64,000 nucleotides of DNA from Formicarius rufipectus (taxonomy: Eukaryota; Chordata; Aves; Passeriformes; Formicariidae), in contig VXAU01001099.1 in the NCBI GenBank assembly GCA_013399695.1, positions 3,148,525-3,212,524 of the forward strand, given 5' to 3'. The translations under genes were made by a program, and so were the position numbers. The notes beneath the pieces are model-generated. The model had not been told where the DNA came from, made no database searches, and saw only the letters and a program-made list of their open reading frames with translations. Positions 51,996 through 61,900 of this stretch are shown here, one piece after another (position 1 is the stretch's first letter; the number at the start of each line of letters is the position of its first letter).

Positions 51996-52062
51996 GGGAT
52001 TGAGCCAAAGCCTGCTGAAGTCAATCCATTACCTTCAAAGAGTTTAGGATCAAGGTCTTATT
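51996..52062. repeat. Palindromic-family copy
   Basis: GGATTGAGCCAAAGCCTGCT, GAAGTCAATCCATTACCTTC and GTTTAGGATCAAGGTCT keep the order of the family (GAAGTCAATGG, CTTC, GGATCAGG). The second half of the core palindrome is decayed. Confidence 0.5.
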
Positions 52063-52592
52063 CCCGCTTGCTTCCCTGCTTCTTCTACAATCTCTTTTCC
52101 CATGCAGCATTCTCTGTGATGTTTTTCCTACTAAAAGATGGGTTACTGCAATATGCAGGGAAGGAAGGAGGTTTACAGAGAGAAAATCGTAAGGACCTAG
52201 TAAATTCCTTACAGGATTGCTAAATTGCTACTCTGAGTGCACAACTGCAGGAAGCCAAGGGATTTGATGATAAGGTTAGGGGTTTTTTATGCTAGCTTCA
52301 TCACAGCACAGATTCTTTCATATGGCTGCGAGTAGTGGTCCTTGCAAAGACAAGATCTTCCAGAAGGAAAATCCCTCTCATTAAACTTTGCTGTGTTACA
52401 TATTGTAGCTAGTGACTGCGCAGTCATACACCTGATTTTGTCTGCTGATCTTGAGCTCAAATAGGCAGTATTTAATCACAGAAACTAATTCCATGAAAAC
52501 TGAAAATGTAGAAAAAAACATATTAACTTGATACTTACTAATATTTTATAAAATCATATAAAGCCACACAAAGCATCTTTTTAACACCTGCC
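52063..52592. other. Non-coding DNA, nothing recognised
   Basis: AT-rich, no repeats or open stretches worth reporting. Confidence 0.55.
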
Positions 52593-52664
52593 ATGTGTAT
52601 GTGTGCGCGTGTATGTGTGCACATGTGTATGTGTGTGCACATGTGTATGTGTATACACATGTGT
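52593..52664 (+). repeat. TG-rich purine-pyrimidine alternating tract
   Basis: Imperfect (TG)n with GTAT, CGCG and GCAC interruptions over about 72 bases. It contains self-complementary blocks (CACATGTG twice, GTATAC) and so could form Z-DNA or small cruciforms. Confidence 0.85.
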
Positions 52665-53166
52665 AAAAAAAGTGGATTTAAAGTTATCTATCAAAATATG
52701 GAGAGGGAGAAGTACTGAATATATGTACATTGGATGTATTGGTTAAATTTTCATAGTATAGATGTATGAAATATATATTGGTAGAATGTAGACTGCAGCA
52801 CATATATGCTGATGGTTAAATGTTAATAGATTTTTTGATACAATATGAAGACAGATGCTTAGGTGCTGAATACAGCTCCACTGAATACTGAGGCCAGGAG
52901 TGCAAACACTGTTTTACACCATATAGTATTTTGATTGTTTATTTATAAGTCCTATCTTTATAGTCGGCTCTTCATCTGGGTTTATGTTTTGTGCACCCAA
53001 ATCAGAGGCATAATAGTGCTACCTGCAGGAGAAGCCCCACATACTTCTCTGTTGCCAGCTGTCACTGTGAGGCTACCCCTGACCAACATGGCAAAAAAAG
53101 TCTTCTTATGTAAACTTGCATATTAAAGTCAAACATTTTGCCAGCAGAATAGTGATCTGTATTGTT
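52665..53166. other. Non-coding DNA, nothing recognised
   Basis: AT-rich with runs of ATATAT-like words; no gene or repeat identified. Confidence 0.55.
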
Positions 53167-53274
53167 AAAAAAAAAAACAAAAAACCAAAAAAACAAAAAA
53201 AAAACCAACCAAACAAAAAAAAACCACAAAAAAAACACCCAAAAAACAACACCCAAAAAAACAAAACCAAAAAC
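53167..53274 (+). repeat. Long A/C-rich tract
   Basis: About 108 bases of A-runs broken by C, CC and CCC, the longest of the five such tracts. On the minus strand it is T-runs with G, GG and GGG. Confidence 0.9.
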
Positions 53275-54466
53275 AGCTAGGCCCCTGCTACTAGAGTATG
53301 TAGGCCATCAAAATCCAAGAGATATCAACTAAATTCCACTAAATGCATCTATTTTTGATTTACAAGTGGAGACGTCAGACCCCTCTCGATCATACAACAT
53401 GTAAACCCTCATGCAGGAAACCTGTGGTTGGACTCTGCATTGAATTCAGATTCAGATCTCAGCCCTCTTCACAAGCTCATTGTTCAATACTTACTTAATG
53501 ATACAAAAAAGGTAAACCAGCCTAAATATTTTATAAAGCTTCTGCAAATCACTGGAAAACTGTTGATCACAGTGCTTGGGGAACATGCAGCAGTGCTGCA
53601 GTCAGTGCACAACAGCTAGACTCCAATGGTTGTTTTAATCTTGTTTAAACTATTCTCTCTGCAGGTAACCGTGAGACATAAATTATCTACTACCTGCCAG
53701 CGAGGTGCCCGTACTGTAGAAGGTTTTTATGTTACTCAGGAAAAGCTTTGGAGACTCAGTGAAAGAAACGACAGTGCTCTTAACAGTAGGGCCTCTTAAA
53801 TGTAAAGGGGCATGCAGACTCAGACTTAAAAAAAGCAGTAAAAACTATAATGGAAAATATCTAGGAGAAAATATCTGGAATATATCTGTACTCAACTTTT
53901 AACTGACTCCTGCAGTACTGACTGTTTTTTTTCTCTCATATATAAAGAGCATCTGTCTACCTGTGGTCCAAAAGTACTTTTATTCCAGAGTGAAGGAAAC
54001 AACAACCATAAAGTACAAAAGTAAAATTCCCATGAAAGCACACGGCATGTGCATATTTTTTCTTTGTGTTGTGCAAGGTCTGTACAAAAAAGTACACCAT
54101 CCTTCTAGATCTTCAAAATGTAAAGGGGTATGATGTAGGAAGTAGAGGCCCTGAGTTATATGCTGTATACATCATTGCAGAGCATTGCTATTAAAGCATT
54201 CAGACTAAACTCCATCCCGACTTGCCTCCATGCCATTCCCACTGACTGCAGTGAGTGAACCAGGTGAAAAGCACAAATATGTCATAGCTTGAATAACAGG
54301 GAGCAGTCCCTTGAGACTTATGATGTATTTTAAAACAGTGTTTAAAAGAGTCCATGTAAAAGTAAGAAACTGGAACGTGTGACCTAAGAAACAGTCCTTT
54401 ATGTAGCAGCTGCATCTTCGTATCCATTATTATGGTGTGCTAATGGTATTCCATGGAACTTGTTAG
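53275..54466. other. Non-coding DNA, trace of palindromic family
   Basis: AT-rich. TTCCCACTGACTGCAGTGAG near 54235-54254 echoes the palindromic family. No gene seen. Confidence 0.45.
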
Positions 54467-54900
54467 TTGATGTGTATGGATATGCTGCATCTGCAGCCCT
54501 GCTGTCAGGTGCTGAGGAGGCTGCAGGAGTGGAAAGCTGCCTTCAGGCTCTCCCCTCTGACAAGCGTCAGCTGGAGAAAAGCAGTGTACAGCTGTGCCTC
54601 TTCTCTGAGACCCCTCCCACATAAAGTCCTACAGGGGCTGGTCCTGTCTCTTTTCCTTTTCATCATGTGCTGAAGAGCTGTAGGAAAGGTCATGAGGAGC
54701 CGAGGGCTACAATACCATCAATCTGTTGATGGCAACCAGCTCGTACATCTCATTTCAGCTGATGCAATCAGTGCCATGACACAGATGTCACAAAACTTAG
54801 AGGCAGTAAGCCTGCAGATCAAAACCAGTTGGCTGAAGCTGAACTAAAGAAGGAAGAGATGTTGCTGGAAGGAAGGAGAACTTCATGTAGTTAAGGCAGT
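54467..54900 (+). mobile_element. L2-like LINE reverse-transcriptase relic
   Basis: One + frame stays readable from 54467 to 54844, with a single internal stop (TGA at 54671-54673), before a TAA at 54845-54847. It aligns by eye with the reverse-transcriptase palm of L2/CR1-superfamily LINEs. RPLPHKVLQGLVLSLFLF (from about 54608) corresponds to the conserved VPQGSVLSPLLF block. The catalytic YADDTQL block is decayed to SVDGNQL (about 54725). LEAV and SWLKLN follow, where the family has LEAV...NKLKLNP. The R-PLP/VLS wording fits L2 better than CR1 (CR1 reads VLGPVLFN). The catalytic aspartates are partly lost, so it is inactive. Both ends are undefined. Confidence 0.75.
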
Positions 54901-55289
54901 GAGCAAATCCTGCTTTCATCCTGGGCAAATGCTATGTAGTCTGGGGTCCCAGCATAGCCCATGTTGCCCCTGAGTTCAATATGGCTTGCAAATCTGGTAA
55001 ATCTTTTTTTGTCTGCTCTGCTATTATTTTTTGTGGTAAAAGTGGCTCATTTTACCTTTTGTGAGAAGCCACCAGAGACTTGTTCAGGTTAAAAAGAGAA
55101 CAAAGAATCAAGCTTGTCAAATAAAGCAGAAACATATAGGAAATGTGGAAGGAGCAATTCCTTACAGACATTCTTACTGTCAGTCCAGTTTTGTAGTTTT
55201 TTTCATGGTAACAGAGGTGTTTGAATATAGATAGACAAGTAAGGATTAGCAGACCCAGTGCAGACTTTGGAAATGAACATGATCTGAAA
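54901..55289. other. Non-coding DNA, possible continuation of L2 relic
   Basis: Sequence downstream of the L2-like relic; no further conserved LINE block can be read. A minus-strand 87-codon frame (55052-55315) resembles nothing known. Confidence 0.45.
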
Positions 55290-55436
55290 CTGTCTGGTTT
55301 TATAGCCTTGAGCAAATCATATAATCTCTCTGCTACTGTTTTCTGATCTATAATCCAAGGGCAGTAATGCTTTCTTGCTTCTCAGTGGTGAATTAATAAA
55401 TGCTTTCACAGTATTTTGCCATGCCATATACAAATA
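55290..55436 (+). repeat. MIR/L2-tail-like SINE fragment, longest copy
   Basis: GCCTTGAGCAAATCATATAA, TCTCTCTGCTACTGTTTTCT, GATCTATAATCCAAGGGCAG, TTAATAAATGCTTTCACAGT and CATGCCATATACAAATATTA follow the full order of the 3' two thirds of MIR/L2-tail elements. Sense orientation. This is the most complete SINE copy in the window. Confidence 0.65.
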
Positions 55437-56336
55437 TTACAATTACAGAGAAGCAAGCAGCATATGATATTACTGTCAAGCAGATACAGGGTAAACTTGG
55501 GACACTGGATAGCAGTGCACTGAGATACAACTGTAATGAGTTCATTAGTAATGCACGACTGGATTGATTAAGTAGTTGCCACTGTGTAAAGACTTGTCTA
55601 AAACTGATACTTGATATATTATTTTGACCTGTGACAGATGCTCAATGATCTTGTCTCTTAAGTTTTGGCAATGCCTGTCATGTCAATACAAATTATTGAG
55701 CTGAACTGAAAAAAAAAAAGCTGCAGTCGCCACATGGATACCTTTACTATATTCTTCTGTATGTAAAAATTGCAGCTTCCTAAACTGGATTTTTTATATA
55801 ACCTTTCAGAAGCTCAGTTTGAAATAGCTTGTTTTCTTTTTTTCTTTCTTCCTGAGAATGTTTCTTCTTGCCATCATGATAAAAATGTACTGCTGTGACA
55901 AAACAACCATGTTCCACGATTTTATCCTTTCCAATAGCAGCACATCCTTTATGGTTATGACACGGCACAGATATTCCACCACATCGAGGTTACTTTTACA
56001 TTGCCTGATACTGAAAACTATGATGTGAAGAATCAGAAGATATAACATTTTTCTACACAAAAGAGTCACAGGAGGACTCAAACAGTCTTTGAGAATCTGG
56101 ATATCCAACTGAGATTAGAGGTCTAGACGAGTTCGGGTAGTTGCATGCAGAAGCCTTTCAGCTCTAAGCTGGGGATGTGAAGGTGAACAGCATCTAGAAC
56201 AGGTTACCTATTCCTGTTAGCTTATTTCAACTGGGATTCAGTTGGGGATCTAGAGCTTTTTACTAGTAGGATGATTATTAGAGACTGGGAAGCTGGCACC
56301 AGCAGTGGTGTTAACTTGTGCAGCACACCCATCTTT
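55437..56336. other. Non-coding DNA, nothing recognised
   Basis: AT-rich. A minus-strand 100-codon frame (55806-56108) has no recognisable domain. Confidence 0.5.
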
Positions 56337-56416
56337 CCATCCATCCATCCATCCATCCATCCATCCATCCATCCATCCATCCATCCATCCATCCATCCAT
56401 CCATCCATCCATCCAT
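56337..56416 (+). repeat. (CCAT)20 microsatellite
   Basis: Twenty uninterrupted CCAT units. Perfect repetition suggests it is length-polymorphic. All frames through it are open and give simple repeats (Ile-His-Pro-Ser on +, Met-Asp-Gly-Trp on minus), which are not genes. Confidence 0.98.
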
Positions 56417-56715
56417 CTCTCTGTCCTTCCCAGTAGAGAAAGTAAATACTGCAAGTGAGAAGTGGTAGTGAAAGTAGCATATATGTCAGGGGTACAGATT
56501 TTTTACGTAAAAGATGTTTTGGTCTGGGTCCTGTAACTGTGGAATGAAAAGATTCCTGCTTTTCCCTCCCTGAAGTTTCCCTTCAGCCGTGTGTTCTTCC
56601 TAATCCCAAACTCCTTCTGATGGCTCCTGGGCTGTGCCTCATGTGTGCTTTCACCGGCATTTCAGTGTGAGCTGAGGTTTGCTAGCCCTGTTCTAAGGCA
56701 GGCTAACCAAGGCCT
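56417..56715. other. Non-coding spacer
   Basis: No repeat, gene or regulatory feature recognised between the microsatellite and the next SINE fragment. Confidence 0.5.
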
Positions 56716-56804
56716 TCTGCAAATGGGAAGTGAGGCATAGCACTGTGAAATTATTTGCTAAAGGTTATCCAGCTGTGACTGAGGAACTGTGCTCTGGTTC
56801 TGCC
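56716..56804 (-). repeat. MIR-like SINE core, antisense
   Basis: TGCAAATGGGAAGTGAGGCA, TGAAATTATTTGCTAAAGGT and TATCCAGCTGTGACTGAGGA follow the antisense MIR core (GGAAACTGAGGC, AAxTxACTTGCCCAAGGTC, CACAGCxAGTxAGTGG). GCTCTGGTTCTGCC closes it. Confidence 0.65.
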
Positions 56805-57599
56805 GCAAAAGATGCCACAAAAGTGTAAACGTTAATAGTAATAACTTTCTCTATGTGTGTTTCTGCTTTGCAAAATTATGTCTCCACCAGGGGACTTGTT
56901 AATGTCAACGTCATTCAGTTTTCATGATCACCACTTGGAGTGATCAGTCAGCTGTGTGGATCTACAAATTGCTCCTTTGCAGCCAGCCTCTTAGTCTAAT
57001 GCTCGGGTGACAGTCAGCTGTAAGGATCAGACTTGAAAAGATGCCTTTGATTTTCCTTTGATGTTTCTGAGCCAATGAAGAATTTCACACAGCCACTGGG
57101 TGGTAGGTGAAGATCCCTTCTGTTTGTGGGAAGCCAATTATAATGTGGCTGACCTGCTTTGACCTTAAGATTACTGGCAGGACTTCTGGGATGTCCTTGT
57201 GAGGCAGAGCTGCCTCACTGGATATGCCTAACTAAGGGCACAGACAGATTTGTTCATCTGGATGCAGCAACCATTCCAATACCGTGATTATAATGGAGGC
57301 TGCACAAATTGATCCTGTATTTATTTGCTTACACTTTGGCATCATTGCTGACAAGGGAGGATGAACAGGGTTCGCCCTTAGGATTAAATGATGGTGAGTG
57401 GGAACAACCTACAAGGAGAATAGGTCGTAGTTTCAAAGCCTCAACCAGTTCACTCTCTCTATTCCCCTTTCATTATTTGTTGTTCTCTTACTCCAGATGT
57501 AAGACCACCTAAAGCTTTTAAAAACCCTGCCAAACAAGCATCAGGAAGGAGGCTATTTGCCAAAACTCTCCCTGGAGCAAGGCACACACTGGGAAAGAA
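56805..57599. promoter_or_regulatory. AT-rich left flank of CpG island 2
   Basis: No repeats or genes recognised. A + strand donor-like ATG|GTGAGTGGG lies at 57394 (first intron base). It is single and unsupported by an acceptor or coding frame. Confidence 0.3.
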
Positions 57600-57780
57600 G
57601 GAGAGAGGCACCAAGAGCTAACTCCGGAGGCGAGGCCAGAGGGACGTGAGGGAAAGGCTGGAAGTTTTTAGTCTCGGTTGGAACGAATTGGACGGACATT
57701 GCTTTCTGATCGCTGGCAGTGGTTCGGAGGGGGTTGAGATGCCTACTGCCGTGCGAGCTCGGGGCGTGCAGGATGAGAAC

Positions 57781-57915
57781 CCCTCTGTGCGGGCTGCGCA
57801 CCCCTCGGTGCGGACTGCCGGGATGAACATGCCTCGGTGCGGGACGAGCAACCCTCGGTGCGGGCTGCCGAGATGCGCATCCCTCGGTGCGAGATGAGCA
57901 CCGCTCGGTGCGGTG
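57781..57915 (+). repeat. 50-bp tandem repeat, about 2.7 copies
   Basis: Copies start at 57781, 57831 and 57881 (last one partial), with exact 50-base spacing. I count about 40 of 50 identical bases between the first two. Each unit contains two half-repeats beginning with CCTCGGTGCGG (about 20 and 30 bases). Decayed similar words reach back to about 57731. This is a higher-order repeat inside a CpG island. Confidence 0.85.
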
Positions 57916-58000
57916 CGGACAGACGGACGGACTACATGGCCCGTGATGCCGCGGCGCGGGGGGCGGTGGCGGCGGGGCGCGCCTGCGCCGCCAGACGTGG

Positions 58001-58045
58001 CAGCAGCAGCAGCAGCAGCGGCAGCAGCAGCGGCGGCGGCGGCGG
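58001..58045 (+). repeat. Mixed CAG/CGG triplet repeat
   Basis: On +: six CAG, one CGG, three CAG, five CGG. No reading frame in the surrounding island is supported, so it may be untranslated. Both triplet types form hairpins and are expansion-prone in other vertebrate loci. Confidence 0.95.
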
Positions 58046-58087
58046 GAGGTGGCCCCGCACCGCCGGCATCCCTCGCACCCCCGGCAT

Positions 58088-58088
58088 N
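58088..58088. other. Ambiguous base
   Basis: Single N in the GC-rich island; an unresolved base call. Confidence 0.99.
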
Positions 58089-58258
58089 CGGCCGCCGCGG
58101 GGGAGCCCGGCGGGGCTCGGCAGTGCCCGAGCTCTGGCAGCGCTCCGCACGGGCGAGTCCGCAGCCCCTGGGCTGCGCTCCGACTGCCCCGGCACCCCGA
58201 GCCCGCCGCGTCCCGGAGAGCCGCCCGGAGGAGGCGCACTGAGCCGGGACGGGGCCCC

Positions 58259-58277
58259 NNNNNNNNNNNNNNNNNNN
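58259..58277. other. Assembly gap (19 N)
   Basis: 19 N inside CpG island 2 in a very GC-rich context. Any frame crossing it is unreliable. Confidence 0.99.
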
Positions 58278-58354
58278 CGCCCGCCGGCGGAGCACCCTTC
58301 GCTCCCAAGTTTCGGGGGGCGGGCGGTGCAGTGGCGGAGGGCTGGCAGAGCGAT

Positions 58355-58425
58355 TGTCCCGGCGGTGGCAGAGGGTTTCCCGAGGGCTTCCCGAGGGTCT
58401 GTCCGGCGGTGGCAGAGGGTGTCCC
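58355..58425 (+). repeat. 44-bp tandem repeat, two copies
   Basis: GGCGGTGGCAGAGGGT occurs identically at 58361-58376 and 58405-58420 (44-base spacing), each preceded by TGTCC. Between the copies, TTCCCGAGGG is itself duplicated. A decayed third copy may lie just left of 58355. Confidence 0.8.
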
Positions 58426-58621
58426 GGGGGTTTGTCACCGGCGTCGCTCGGCGCACCTGTGCGCGGACACCCCCGCCCCGCCGCCCCCCGCATGTGGCGC
58501 TCTCCATCTCGGCGCGTTCCGGAGGATCGGGCAGTGTTCCACTGACATTACACGAAGTAGAGCACTGCTTACCTCAGGGAGGCTCCTCGACTTCCAAGAA
58601 TATTTTAAAGTCTGATTTTTC

Positions 58622-58638
58622 TTTTTTTTTTTTTTTTT
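58622..58638 (+). repeat. T17 tract
   Basis: Seventeen T immediately right of the island and left of CATAAATAGC (a TATA-like word at 58657-58666). Either a simple tract or part of a core-promoter flank. Confidence 0.85.
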
Positions 58639-58684
58639 AAATCCACAGAACTCAGCATAAATAGCTCAAAAGATTGGGGATGCC

Positions 58685-58930
58685 GTGCTTTAAAGCACTG
58701 CTTTATTCACTTTATTGTCGTGATCAGTTCATCCTTCTGCCTGGACAAATGCAGTTAATAATGAATGAAAAATTACGTTAATTTTTTTACGCACGAGTGA
58801 TTTGAAATGTATTTAGAAATGCGTGACCAAAGTGTGCTCACCTAATTCATACAAATCAAGTGTGGAATTGCTGATTGCCCTATGCTCATCCTGTGCTAAT
58901 ATTAGAATTGCCATTATGGGACAGAAGGCA
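58685..58930. promoter_or_regulatory. Candidate conserved regulatory element beside CpG island 2
   Basis: Repeat-free, AT-rich sequence with clustered homeodomain-type words (GTTAATAATGAATG, ATTACGTTAAT). It mirrors the position of the candidate element next to island 1. Constraint is inferred from composition only. Confidence 0.25.
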
Positions 58931-61900
58931 TCAGCCCTGTCTGATGTTGCCTTTTGCTCCTGTCTAGGGCATAGCGATCAGCTCATTCAGCAGGAGGGAA
59001 AAGAAATGCATCCTGAACAATTTTTCATTTGTTTCAAGCTTGATCTGGAAGCACAGACTTCTGCTATATGCACTTTATTGATTTCAGGTGAAACTGAAGG
59101 GAGGCTGAACTCTGCCTAAAATGTTGGAGAGGTCTTAGTGGGGCTTTCTTTCCCCTGTGGCCCATCTTTAATATACACAGTACTTTTCTCAGTGCTACTT
59201 GTGGCAGTGCATTTCTTGGATTAAGTATATACTGTGGACCAAGTAGAGTTACAAGTAGATTGAATTTTCCCTTCATTTAAAATAACTGGACTCCTGGAGT
59301 TATTTCTGGTATTTCCTACTACAGCCACTGTGACTGTCAGGGCTTATCTTACTGTAACATTCATTTTATGCTAATGTAAATATTTTTCTGTGATTTCTTT
59401 TTGTAGAGAAAAGATTTTTTTCCAGCTTTCTTCATATGAATCTATTATTCCTAACTATTCAAGTTGCCCTCTTTGGACTTTCTGTGTTGCAGAGCTGGTA
59501 TCTCTGAGATGAGCAGAGTGGGTCTGCTGTTGTCTGTGGAATTATACGAAGCCATTTTAATTTATCCACGTTATTCTCTCTTACCTTTCTTAATTTGCCA
59601 CGGCATTTTATTTGCTCTGTGATGCTGCATGCTGAGCAGATGTCTTCATTGAGCTGTTGATTCAGCTAATTCTTTCCCCTTTGCTGTGTACAAGTAGTTT
59701 AAATTATTTCTTCCAATTTGCATTATCTTGGACTTGAAGGTGCGATTTTTCATCCTGAAATATGTAACTCGCTGTACTCCAGGGTTGAAGAACTAGCCTA
59801 CAGCTGTGATATTGCAAAGCCTGCTTTTAAATTTTTCTTGAGTCAATGTTTGAAAAGTCAGTGAGGCTGTTAAATCAGGACATTCTCAGTATGTAAAGCT
59901 AAAGTGTAGGCAATGCCAGCTGCTTGGTAGGTCAGTAAGAACATTCTTTTCTTCCAGACGGTGCACCCAAATGTGCTTTGGTTTTTGTTTGCTTGGTTTT
60001 TTTTCTGGAAGTGCTGAGTACTTGCAGTGTACCTGGAACTGCAGCTAGACTTGTGCATGCATAGCACTCCTGAAAAATAAGGCTCATTTTTTGACCCAAA
60101 ATTGGAGGTAGCTTCCGAGAATTGAAATCCTTATCTCTGTAAGACTTCCTTCATATGCAAAAGGAAGCCTACAAAGCTGGATGAAGAAAACATTTCAGTA
60201 TCTTCTAATGGAAAATGTTAATTTGTTATCTTCAGCATAGCTGTGGATATGTGACACATACACGAGAAAGATACTCCATTGATCTCGGCCTGCTGTAAAG
60301 TTTAATTTCTTGAATGAGTTGGAGAGTCACAAGGAAGTTGTTGGTTAACTTTAGAGATACTTCCTGGTTTGGTGTATCGAGTGATTGACTGTATTTTATG
60401 CCCAGAGGACTGAATGCACTGTTCAGGGCCTTGGGAAGGAGTTTCACACTGAGATGGGTTTGCATTTCCTCTGATACATCAGATACTGTCCTTTCCCTAG
60501 CAGAAAGCAGCCTCTGTTTCCAACAGGATTCGGCACCTGGGGTCCGTTTGCTTTGCAAACACCAATGAATAGTCTCTCATGCCAGCATGGCAAAGATCAG
60601 TTTGTCTTCCGAGTGTTGGCTTAATGACAGAGAAACTGAGTCAGGAGTCTGACTGACTGACAGCCGTCGGGAATCAGGCATCTGGACCTCGTGCCAGTCA
60701 AACCCAGGGCGTCCAAGGAACGTTTGAGGCTTCCAGCTCCTCAAGTACTTCCTTACACCTTGCCAGTAAGGTACAGGAATGCACTGGTGGGCCCTGACAC
60801 TGACTTTTGAATCCAGGCGTGTAGCAGGGAGGGCTCAGGCATGACTCACTCTGTGTTGCAGGTGGCTCTGCAGCGGGATGGCAGTGGCTTTGCCTCCGGT
60901 GAGTTTGCAGACAGGGTGCAAGCACTGCTTCACCACTGCAGAGCTTGGGTGCTGTGTCCCATAGTGGCATTTGTGCTTGAATTCAGGAGTGCCTCTTCCC
61001 ATCCAGTTGTTTGTACCACTGGAGGCTCTTTGGAAAGTGTTTTGTGGCAGTCAGAGGGAGGGTATTGCAGAGGCAAATCCCTTGCTTGCTGTCCTCCTGC
61101 ACCATTCCTGCTTTGTCTGTTCCCTCTTCAAAATACGCGTTTGTAAAGCTGTGATGTGGACTATGCTCTGTGTCCTCAGATGCCCTTCCCAACAAACCTT
61201 GGCTTTGTTACTCAACTCCGTACCTTATTGGAGTGATGTTTTCAATCCACTGACTTTGGTGCCCAAGTGCCTGTTTACTTGAGAGGCCCTGGGATGTTGC
61301 TGCAGGGGTGATGTGGTCTTCAGATACGGTGTTTCTGTACAGAGTTCGTGAGCAATTGGTGGTGGAAGAGGTGCTTGTTCTGTTGTTGACCATTCTTTTG
61401 CTTTTTGGTGATGCAGTTCCTCAAGGTCCTCTGTTTCAGTAATACAGAGGTAGTGAGACAATTCTTCAGAGTTGTGGTTGGAGATGTGTGAATGGAAAAA
61501 CTAAAAAACTCATTGTTACTGATTGCAAATTGCATTCCACAAACTAGCATTGCCTTAAATTTCTTGATGCAGAGAGAGTTGCTTTGGGAAGTAAGCTATT
61601 GTTTACCTTGATCCTGCCACCTTTACAAGCTTGTGAATGGTAAAAATTTGTGACAGCAAAGTCTAGTTTTGGCACTGTGCTAGCTGGTAGCATTGACGGA
61701 GGGTGCTGTGAATTGTACACTTCCAGAGCACAGATAACAAAGGTAATCTCATTTGTGACTGCCTTGATGATGTCCTGTCTGTTGTCAGTGGGTTTAGAGT
61801 CATGTAGCTTGTTTGCTGGGTGACTGCAAACAGTCTCTCTCTGTCCCTCTCCTCAGTTTTCCATGACTGTGTGGCTGTGAGCTGCTCTACGATCAGCTGT

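Larger units (their letters stand above)
57600..58550. promoter_or_regulatory. CpG island 2, probable promoter
   Basis: About 0.95 kb of dense CpG and high GC, sharply bounded on both sides by AT-rich DNA. It contains a 50-bp tandem array, a CAG/CGG block, a 44-bp tandem repeat, one ambiguous base and a 19-base gap. Frames of 190-290 codons are open on both strands but run through the gap and the repeats and match no family. Downstream (+) sequence is T/G-rich, which would suit rightward transcription. Against that, a strong minus-strand donor CTGAG|GTAAGC (GT at 58571-58572) sits just outside the island. Direction is unresolved and bidirectional use is possible. Confidence 0.65.

Noticed and set aside
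56222..56480. Met-Asp-Gly-Trp and Ile-His-Pro-Ser repeat peptides
   Set aside because: Direct translations of the (CCAT)20 microsatellite.
57553..58640. Frames of 188-291 codons on both strands in island 2
   Set aside because: They cross N bases and tandem repeats, overlap each other on both strands and show no domain. Open frames are expected at this GC content.
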